This document shows positions 28,925 to 36,100 of a stretch of DNA of 64,000 nt, in pieces. The notes under the pieces are model-generated. The model was not told where the DNA came from, ran no database searches, and was given only the letters and a program-made list of their open reading frames with translations. A program made the translations under genes and the position numbers. Every line of letters begins with the position of its first letter. The stretch's first letter is position 1. Source of the DNA: Jatrophihabitans sp. (GTDB taxonomy: Bacteria > Actinomycetota > Actinomycetes > Mycobacteriales > Jatrophihabitantaceae); the NCBI GenBank assembly GCA_036389035.1, contig DASVQQ010000007.1:248001-312000 (forward strand). The letters are read 5' to 3'.

Positions 28925-29680
28925 GTGCGAGTGGCGGTAGCGGGTGGCACCGGCCTGATCGGGCGGCACGTAGTCAGCCTGGTCGAGCAGGCCGGGCACG
29001 AGCCGGTGGTGCTGACCCGCTCGCGCGGGGTCGACCTCACGACGGGCGCCGGCCTGAGCGCCGCGCTCGCCGGGGCCGAGGTGGTCCTCGATGTCAGCAA
29101 CGTGGCCACCCTCTCGAAGAAGCGCTCGGTGCGGTTCTTCACCACCGGCACCACCCGGCTGCTGGAGGCCGGCGCCCGGGCCGGGGTGCGGCACCATCTC
29201 GCGCTGTCGATCGTGGGCGTGGACCGGGTCGGTTGGGGCTACTACGCGGGCAAGCTCAGCCAGGAGGAGCTCATCCGCAACGGCGACCTGCCGTGGACGG
29301 TGCTGCGCGCCACCCAGTTCCACGAGTTCGCCGAGCAACTGCTGGCTCGCAGCCCGGGCCCGGTGGCAGTGGTTCCTCGGCTGCGGGTGCAGCCGGTGGC
29401 CGCCCACGAGGTGGCCGCCCGGCTGGTCGAGCTGGCCCTCGGGCCTGCCGTGGGACGAGCGCCTGACATGGCCGGGCCACAGGAGCGTGAGCTGGTCGAG
29501 CTGGTCCGCCAGGTCGGGCGTGCTCGTGGCCGGCGCCGCCTGGTCGTCCCCGTGCCGGTACTGGGCGCAGCCGCCCGGGGCGGGTTGTTGCCGGCCGGCC
29601 AGGGCTACACCCGCGGCAGCCAGAGCTTCGAGGACTGGCTGCGTTCGGGCGGGCCGAGCGCCGGGCCGGCCGCCAGCTGA
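28925..29680 (+). CDS. NAD(P)-binding atypical SDR (NmrA-like)
   Basis: This encodes 251 residues from GTG 28925 after a GAGGAGG site. The dinucleotide motif AVAGGTGLIGRHVV begins at residue 3, followed by VVLDVSNVAT and RHHLALSIVGVDR, and the YYAGKLSQEELIRNGDLPWTVLRATQFHEF block of the NmrA/SDR_a5 branch. The Tyr of YxxxK is present in YYAGK. Substrates of this branch vary (quinones, isoflavones). It has no known link to pili but lies inside the tad locus, between tadC and the pilin-like genes. Confidence 0.88.
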   Translation: MRVAVAGGTGLIGRHVVSLVEQAGHEPVVLTRSRGVDLTTGAGLSAALAGAEVVLDVSNVATLSKKRSVRFFTTGTTRLLEAGARAGVRHHLALSIVGVDRVGWGYYAGKLSQEELIRNGDLPWTVLRATQFHEFAEQLLARSPGPVAVVPRLRVQPVAAHEVAARLVELALGPAVGRAPDMAGPQERELVELVRQVGRARGRRRLVVPVPVLGAAARGGLLPAGQGYTRGSQSFEDWLRSGGPSAGPAAS

Positions 29681-30196
29681 GCGCGCCCGTGAGCGCGCCC
29701 GTCAGCTGACCGCCGGCTGACCGCCGGCTGAGCGCCCGTCAGCTGAGCGCCGTGGCCAGCAGATCGCCCTCCCGACCCGGGCCGGCCGGCGCGCTGCCGT
29801 TCGACCCGCCCGGCTGACCCGGCTCCAGCAGCGGCCCTGACCGCGATCGCCGCCTGGCGGTTGCGCCGGGCCGACGCGTAAGCCCCTGTGCCCAGCCACT
29901 CGGTTACCGGCGCTATGCGGGCTGACAAACCCAGGCCCCCAGGCAGAGCGGCAGGCCGGGCGGATTGCCCGCCTGCCGCTCTGTGAGGTGACCTTGGCTA
30001 GTCGGTCAGCGAGTGCTGCATGGGGCCTCGACTACGCCACCGCCAAGGCCCTCCGCGACCAATCCGCAGCCTGAACGGATCCGACCTGACCGGCCGGCGC
30101 CGTTGACCGTTGGGTTCTGGCGACTTCGTCGGTAACAGGCCAGGGTCGCCGCTTAACCTGGGCGGGTGTGGGTGAAGCGATCCGAAGGCCACATCG
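29681..30196. other. Intergenic stretch with short GC-rich repeats and a hairpin
   Basis: Just after the SDR stop, short words such as GAGCGCGCCCGT, GACCGCCGGCT and CCCGTCAGCTGA are repeated several times between 29680 and 29750. The remaining part carries the hairpin at 29944-29983 and no protein-like frame. Confidence 0.6.
29944..29983. terminator. Long GC-rich hairpin
   Basis: CAGAGCGGCAGGC (29944-29956) pairs perfectly with GCCTGCCGCTCTG (29971-29983). The inner GGGC/GCCC extends the stem with one bulge. It lies downstream of the SDR gene and upstream of the MmcQ/YjbR gene, fitting a factor-independent terminator without a T-run. Confidence 0.65.
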
Positions 30197-30598
30197 ATGG
30201 CTAATGCCGAGGACGTGCGCCGGATAGCGCTCGCCCTGCCTCAGGTGGTGGAGATCGACAGCGATGGGTTCGACTTCCGAGTAGCGAACAAGGGATTTGT
30301 CTGGTCCTATCCCGAGCGCCGGCCGGGCCAGGCGCGACTGATCCGAACCGATATCGCAGTGCTGTTCGTCGGTGACGAGGCCGAGAAGCAGGCGCTCTTG
30401 CTCGGCGAGCCCGAGGCTTTCTTCACCACGCCCTCCTACGACGGATCACCCCTGGTGATGCTGCGACTGGACAAGGTGGACGTCGAGCGCCTGGAAGAGC
30501 TGGTGACCGACGCCTGGCGGATGCGAGCCCCAAACGACCTCGTAGACATCGACAACGTTCCACGCCCCTTATCAGGACTGAGGGAGGACGCGGGGTAG
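30197..30598 (+). CDS. MmcQ/YjbR family protein
   Basis: This encodes 133 residues. The family pattern is a start with DVRRIALALPQV, a strand-rich centre (FRVANKGFVWSYPER, IAVLFVGDEAEKQALL), and the block FFTTPSYDGSPLVMLRLDKVD with a C-terminal helix ELVTDAWRMRAP. The fold is a small CyaY-like double-wing that may bind DNA, but no precise role is known. It is the second non-tad gene inserted in the tad locus. Confidence 0.88.
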   Translation: MANAEDVRRIALALPQVVEIDSDGFDFRVANKGFVWSYPERRPGQARLIRTDIAVLFVGDEAEKQALLLGEPEAFFTTPSYDGSPLVMLRLDKVDVERLEELVTDAWRMRAPNDLVDIDNVPRPLSGLREDAG

Positions 30599-30767
30599 GC
30601 GGGCTGTCCATATGCGACACGCGACCGTTTGTCAGCCGCATAGCGTCCGGTTACCCACAGCCGGGGTGCTCGTCCACATCTGAGCTCAGGACCCTGAACT
30701 GTCCGTGCCGCGCTGCCAGGCTCGCAGTGCACCCCCACCTCGGGGGTCATCGTCGAAGGAGCTGAGC

Positions 30768-30980
30768 ATGAGCGTGATGAGCAGGATTCACCGGGAACGC
30801 GAACGGACCCAGGCGGGGATCGAAGGCGATGCCGAGGCCGGGATGGCGACGGCGGAGTACGCGGTCGGCACGGTGGCAGCGGTGGCGTTCGCGGCGGTGC
30901 TGTTCAAGGTGGTGCAGAGTCCGGCGGTGCGCACGGCGCTGTCGGAGATCATCACCTCGGCGCTCAACGTCTCGCTGTGA
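30768..30980 (+). CDS. Flp-type pilin-like small protein (DUF4244)
   Basis: This encodes 70 residues from ATG 30768, preceded by AAGGAG. A basic cytoplasmic N-terminus is followed by GMATAEYAVGTVAAVAFAAVLF, a prepilin-like site (Gly then TAEYA with the conserved Glu at +5) with one helix. This is the Flp/DUF4244 pilin candidate of actinobacterial tad loci (Rv3656c position). Its stop overlaps the next start. Confidence 0.88.
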   Translation: MSVMSRIHRERERTQAGIEGDAEAGMATAEYAVGTVAAVAFAAVLFKVVQSPAVRTALSEIITSALNVSL

Positions 30981-31336
30981 TCGGTGGGCGGTGGCGCTCG
31001 GACGCCGGCATGGTGACGGCCGAGACGGCGATGAGCTTGCCGGTGCTGGCCCTGCTCACCGTGGTCGGGGTCGCCGCGGTCGGTGTCGGACAGGCTCGGG
31101 TGCGTTGCGCCGACGCGGCCGGTGAGGCGGCCCGGGCGGTTGCCCGGGGTGATCCGGCCGCGGCTGCCGAGCGGGCGCGGACGGCGGCGGGCGCGCCGGT
31201 GGTGCTCGGCATCGACTCCTCGGCCTCGGACACCAGGGTCAGCGTGCGGTTGGCGCTGCGCCCGGTGAGTTGGCTGCCGCCGGTGTCGATCACCGAGACC
31301 GCGGTGGCGGCCACTGAGCCGGGCGTTCGGCCTTGA
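30977..31336 (+). CDS. TadE-like pseudopilin
   Basis: This encodes 119 residues. A short polar start is followed by DAGMVTAETAMSLPVLALLTVVGVAAVGVGQARV, the TadE pattern with Glu in the prepilin segment. The rest is a small extracellular domain containing a single Cys (RCADAAGEAAR). It is the Rv3655c equivalent and is coupled to both neighbours by four-base overlaps. Confidence 0.88.
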   Translation: MIGGRWRSDAGMVTAETAMSLPVLALLTVVGVAAVGVGQARVRCADAAGEAARAVARGDPAAAAERARTAAGAPVVLGIDSSASDTRVSVRLALRPVSWLPPVSITETAVAATEPGVRP

Positions 31337-31698
31337 GTCGGCGCTCAGATCGAGGCGCGGCGACGATCTGGGTGCTCGCGTTCGGAGCGGTGATCCTGAG
31401 CGTGGCCATGGTGATGACGGCGCGTGGCTCGGCGGTGCTGGCCCGGCACCGGCTGCAGCACGCGGCGGACCTGACGGCGCTGGCAGCGGCGCAAGAGATC
31501 GGCCGGACACCGCAACCGTGTGCCGCCGCCTCCCGGATCGCCGCGGCCAACGCGGCGGTGCTGGTGTCCTGCGCCATCCGGCTCGACCGGTCCGGGCGCA
31601 GCGGGACCGTGGTGCTGACCGTGCGCCGCACGGTCAGCCTTCCACTCGTGGGCGCCCGCACCCTGACTTCCTGGTCACGAGCCGGACGAATGTCCTGA
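31333..31698 (+). CDS. TadE/Rv3654c-like minor pilin
   Basis: This encodes 121 residues. N-terminal RGAATIWVLAFGAVILSVAMVMTARGSAVLARHR is a single membrane helix of the TadG-like type (GAAT-W), followed by the conserved ADLTALAAAQ block and a short domain with two cysteines. It is the last gene of the tad locus and marks the right end of the conserved chromosomal block: the helicase gene that usually follows it in related genomes is not here. The next gene is convergent, eight bases away. Confidence 0.87.
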   Translation: MSRRSDRGAATIWVLAFGAVILSVAMVMTARGSAVLARHRLQHAADLTALAAAQEIGRTPQPCAAASRIAAANAAVLVSCAIRLDRSGRSGTVVLTVRRTVSLPLVGARTLTSWSRAGRMS

Positions 31699-31706
31699 CC
31701 GGCCCG

Positions 31707-32660
31707 TCAGCTCCACGGCACTGTCGGGAACCACCCGTAGTAACCCACTCGTGCCGGCACTCGCCAACCCCAGTAAATCAGGGTGAACGCGCCCCCGGCG
31801 AGCAACGCGAAGGAGGTCGCGGCGACGATTCGCGACGGAACGGCCTGTAGCCAGCGGGGGAATCGCGTCATCGACAGCAGCAGCAACAAAGCCGCCATCA
31901 GGAGCATGTTGCCGATGATCACCAGTGCCAGCGCCCCGCTCACCAGCAGCGGGTTGCCGGTGTCCGCGGCATGCCGGAACAACCGGTCGAACATCGGCCA
32001 CGGGCGCCCGATGGTGAACGCGCCCAGCAGCACGCCCAGCACCACGTACGGGGTCTGCGGCCAGCGGGCGGTCACGCCGGCGAGCGGATCGGGCACCAGC
32101 CGAAGGGCTGCCAGTCCGAGGTACAGCAGAACCAGGCCGATCACGCTGAACACCACGACCGATTGCCACAGCCGCACCGGGATGCCGTCGACGACTCGGG
32201 TCGACAGCTGCGGAAGCCGGTCGCCAAGCACGGTCGCCAGCACGCCGTACAGGCTGGTGACCACCACCGCGCTGAGCGTGAGCCAGCCCAGTGGCTGCAA
32301 CGCCCGGCGGACGCTGCCACGGCGGGTCGAGCCGTCGCGAACGCTCGGTGCGATCGCGCTGAAGACCGCGACGTTGCAGGCGGTGAAGGTGCCGGCCAGG
32401 CCGGTGACGAAGGCGAAGACCAGCGCGGTCACGGTCGAGGTGAGATCGACCTGCTGGGCCTCCTGGCCGAGCAGGCCGTTGGCGACGTTGTGCCCGATGT
32501 CGGAGTCCACCAACTTGACCGACCAGAGCAGGGCGATCAGCGCCCCCAGCAGCACGCTGCTCAGGACTATCAGGCTGCGGTTGGGCGTCCGCCGGTCCAG
32601 GTCACGGTCGGCCTGCGTTCCCTCGGCTGCGGACCTCACTGCGGGGTCGGTACTGACCAT
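31707..32660 (-). CDS. Polytopic membrane protein, possibly CcdA/DsbD-like
   Basis: This encodes 317 residues from ATG 32660 after GAGAGG. An N-terminal polar region (about 1-28) is followed by about seven helices (among them LIVLSSVLLGALIALLW, ALVFAFVTGLAGTFTACNVAVFSAI, VVLGVLLGAFTIG and LVSGALALVIIGNMLLM). The arrangement of a helix with a GxxG-TACN segment resembles the thiol-redox transporters DsbD/CcdA, but only one Cys is present there, so electron transfer by a Cys pair is unlikely. It lies 47 bases after the thioesterase gene on the same strand, so it is probably the last gene of the enediyne operon. A transport role is possible. Confidence 0.7.
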   Translation of the reverse strand: MVSTDPAVRSAAEGTQADRDLDRRTPNRSLIVLSSVLLGALIALLWSVKLVDSDIGHNVANGLLGQEAQQVDLTSTVTALVFAFVTGLAGTFTACNVAVFSAIAPSVRDGSTRRGSVRRALQPLGWLTLSAVVVTSLYGVLATVLGDRLPQLSTRVVDGIPVRLWQSVVVFSVIGLVLLYLGLAALRLVPDPLAGVTARWPQTPYVVLGVLLGAFTIGRPWPMFDRLFRHAADTGNPLLVSGALALVIIGNMLLMAALLLLLSMTRFPRWLQAVPSRIVAATSFALLAGGAFTLIYWGWRVPARVGYYGWFPTVPWS

Positions 32661-32707
32661 CTCGGTGCCTCTCGGGTCGTCAGAGATCGAATGTGGTGGA
32701 AAAGAAT

Positions 32708-33148
32708 TCACTCGAAGCGCCGCATCGCGGCGACGAGCTCGCCCGGCACCGGCACCGGCACCAGGCCGTCCGGGCCACGGGACATGCAGGCCACCGTCTG
32801 CTCGCCGCGGGCGATGTCGACGGCTGCGCTGCGGTAGCGAAAGCACATTCGCGCCCGGCTCGAGACGATGCCCCCGGGGCTCATCTCGATCACCACCTCG
32901 TCGCCGGCGTAGCACTCCTCGAAGTAGTCCATCGCGCAGCTGACGGTGACCAGCACCAGCGTGCCTGTGAGGATGTCCTGGCTGACCTTGGGCGCGTGCT
33001 CGAACAGAAAGCTCTCGCGGCACTGCCCCTGCCACTCCAGGTAGTGGGAGAAGTAGACGTTTCCCACCACGTTCGTCTCGGCGAACGTGACCCGGTGCCG
33101 GTAGCTGTAGGCCGTCACACCCGGGGCGCCGTGGCTACCGGCCGTCAT
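32708..33148 (-). CDS. Enediyne-type hot-dog thioesterase (TEBC)
   Basis: This encodes 146 residues from ATG 33148, overlapping the pksE end by 14 bases. The hot-dog signature VTFAETNVVGNVYFSHYL is followed by EWQGQCRESFLFEHAPKV, the typical block of enediyne thioesterases such as CalE7, DynE7 and SgcE10. Asn in the GNVY block and Arg in CRE are in the usual catalytic positions; there is no Asp/Glu general base as in 4-hydroxybenzoyl-CoA thioesterase. It should release the polyketide from the PksE ACP, yielding a polyene or a methyl ketone derived from it. Confidence 0.95.
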   Translation of the reverse strand: MTAGSHGAPGVTAYSYRHRVTFAETNVVGNVYFSHYLEWQGQCRESFLFEHAPKVSQDILTGTLVLVTVSCAMDYFEECYAGDEVVIEMSPGGIVSSRARMCFRYRSAAVDIARGEQTVACMSRGPDGLVPVPVPGELVAAMRRFE

Positions 33149-36100
33149 GGCCGGGGCCCGCGATGCCTGCAATGCCGGCGACGCCGCAGATCATCTCGCC
33201 GATGCCCGCGATCGGCACGCCGGCGGTGAGCACCCGCGCTGGGCCCGAGCTGAACAGGCAGTCACCATTGGGCCGCACCCCATCCAGCACCAGTGCGCCG
33301 TCCACGCCGGTCGCCTTACGGATCGCCTCGCGCGCGCACCAGATCCGGGTCGACACGACGGCTTCGGACTCGTCGAGATCGCGGCTGAGCGGCCCGATCA
33401 GCGCCCGGTCGGCTGCCGTGAGACAACCCGGCCAGTCGGTCGCCGGGATGTCCAGCGGCCGTTGCCAGTCCAGGCCGAACGCCACCGGCGCGAAGCCGGC
33501 CAGCACAGCGCCGCCGGCATAGGAGGCGCTCAGCTGACCGGTCGCGCTCCTCGGCCGGCCCTGCGCGTCGTGCTCGACGGGGCCACCGGACAACGCCGCG
33601 AGCATGGCGGTCGCGTCGGCATCCGCTCGCCGGCCGGGGCCGGTCACGATGTCGATCCGGCCGAGTCGGGCGTTCTCGGCACGCCGGGACAGCCACGGGC
33701 CCACCAGCTCGAGCGGCAACCCGTCGGAGAAGGCACGGCTTGCCACGGCGCGCAGGCGTAGTCCGGACCACCGGCACACCACCGCTCCGGACGGCGCGCT
33801 GACCGTGACGTCGAAGACGTACTCGTCCTCGGTGTGCGACAGCTCGGTGGCCGCGACGTGCAGCCAACCCTCCGGTGGTTGCGCCACCTCGAGACGGTCA
33901 CAGCCCACCGGCAGGGCGAGCCGGGAAGGCACGGTGGGCAGCAGGACGTGCATCGCGGCGTCGAGCAGGCCGGGGTCCCACAGCCGGATCCGGCTGCTGT
34001 GGAAGGAGGAGAACCATTTGGCGTGCGGGTCGGCGCGAATCCAGGCGCGCACCCGGTAGGCGCTGAGCAAGTCGTAGCGGCCGACCCGGCGCAACCCGCC
34101 GCCGTGGAACAGCGTCGACCCGTACAGCGAGTGCACCCCGGCCGGGTCGAGTCCGGCCGGCGCGTCGGCCGGCGCCGTCGTCCCCAGGGCCGCCGCCGGT
34201 CGCAGGGTCGCCGCGATCCGGTCGGAGGCGAAGCCGTCGGCCTCGCTTCGCGCCACGGCGTCGATGCGCATCCCACTCGTCCCTGGCTCGCCGGCGACTC
34301 GAAGTGCCGCCACCCGAAGCACCGTGGAGCCGCTGTCCGCGACGTCGACGGGCGCGGTCAGGCTCAGGTCCTCGAAGCTGAGCGGCCCGGCCGGCAGGCC
34401 GAGGGTGGCGCCCAGTTGGGCGAAGGCCTCCAAGCCCAGCACCGCGGGCAGCACGCTGGCGCCGTCGATCTGGTGATCGCGCAGGTAGAGGTCATCGCCG
34501 TAGGTCAGCCGGCTGTCGGTGACGATCTCCACTCCGGGCGTCTGGACCCGGACGTCCTCGACGAACCGGCCGGTCCGGTCGGCGACGTCCACCGCCGGCC
34601 CCAGCACGGTCGCGGTGGCTGTCGGCGGGAAGCGACTGGCGACCAGGGTGGTGACGGGCGGGTCGGCTTCGTCCACCAGCCGCAGGAATTCCTCGATGCC
34701 CTCGGCCGGCAGGATCGGTTCGACGCCCGCCCGGCGCAGGTCATCGAGCACCTGCATCCGTGCCCCCATCCCCAGCTCGGCCCACACCGACCACTCCAGA
34801 ACGCGGACCCGGGCCACCGGGTGCGCGGCCGCCCAACTCTCCAGCAGCTGCCGCATGCCCTCGTTGGCGACGGCGTAGTCGGTCTCGCCGGCCAGACCGA
34901 AGCAGCCGATGATCGAGCCGAAGCCGACGACCAGCCGCAGGGTGTCACCGGTCGCCTCCAGCAGCTCGCGAGCGCCCTCGACCTTCGGCGCCCAGGCCGC
35001 GGCGAGCGAGTCGGCGGTGACGGCGGGCAGCAACCGGGGCAGGTTCACCGCGGCGCCGTGCACCAGGCCGGTGATCTCGCCCTCGGCGCGCAACCGCGAG
35101 ACCAGGCTGCGCACCGCTCCAGGTTCGGTCAGGTCACATTGCTCGTAGTCCAGCCGCTGCTTGTCGTCGAGTTCAGCGCCGAGGGAGCGCAGCCGCTCCA
35201 GCGACTCCGTGACGGCGGGCGCCGATGCCGGGCTGCGTCCCAGCACCACCAGGCGGCCGCCCCGGCGCGCTGCCAGCTCGGCGGCGCACCGGGCGGTCAG
35301 GCCGGCGGCCCCACCGGTGACCAGGATGATGTCGGTGCCGGCGAAATTCAGCGGCGCGGCCGCTCGACGGTCCCGGCGTCGGGTGACCCGGCGCTCCAGC
35401 GCTCCGGACGGGGTGACGCGCAGCTCGGCGTAACCGTCGGCCGCGGCGAGGTCGGCCACCTCACCGGGCCAGCCGCGGACGGACTCGTCCAGCACGGTCA
35501 CGGCGGCGCCAGGCAGTTCGAGTGCCAGGCCGCGCCCCAGCGCCGCGGCTCCGGGATGCCCGATGTGCCGCAGCACCAGGGGTTGTCCGGGGTGCGCCAG
35601 GGCGGCGGGTAGCCGCGCGGCCAGTCCCGCGAGCCCTGCCTGGGCAGGCAGGTCGAGCACCGTAGCCGCCCCCCCGGCTGGCAGCGGCACAGGCTCCCAG
35701 GGCTCCCACCGGTGTTCGAACGGCTCGAGCCAGCGACGGACACCGTCGACCCGCGCCGACCGGGTTCGCCCGTCGAGGCCGGGCAGGCCATCGATGACCT
35801 CGGCGATCTGGGCCAGCGTCGCGTCTGACAGTGACAGCGCCGAATCCGGTGTGACCACCTGCCGCTGGGCGCAGACCGTGGCAATGCAGCGGCGTACCTC
35901 CAGCGAGCTCATGTGCAGATCGCGCAGCGGTGAGGACTCGCTGTCCAGGGTGTGCGGCGCGACGTCGGCCCGTCGCGCGAACAGCGTCCGCAGCTCGGTG
36001 AGGGTGTCCGGGCCCGCGGGCCGGGGAGCGTCCGAGGCCGCCGGCGCCGGCCGTTCGACGGCGGGAGCGGTCGGCGTGAGCAACGCCGCCGGCGCGACGG

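Noticed and set aside
28864..29466. Frame starting with an ATGA overlap at the tadC stop
   Set aside because: Attractive start position, but the protein is Arg/Gly-rich shadow sequence and the NmrA-like gene at 28925 in another frame has a strong ribosome site and clear motifs.
33834..35612. 592-codon open frame on the + strand opposite pksE
   Set aside because: It is the antisense of the KR-DH region. High GC makes antisense frames stay open; its composition (many Arg, Gly, Gln, His) is that of a shadow and there is no ribosome site.
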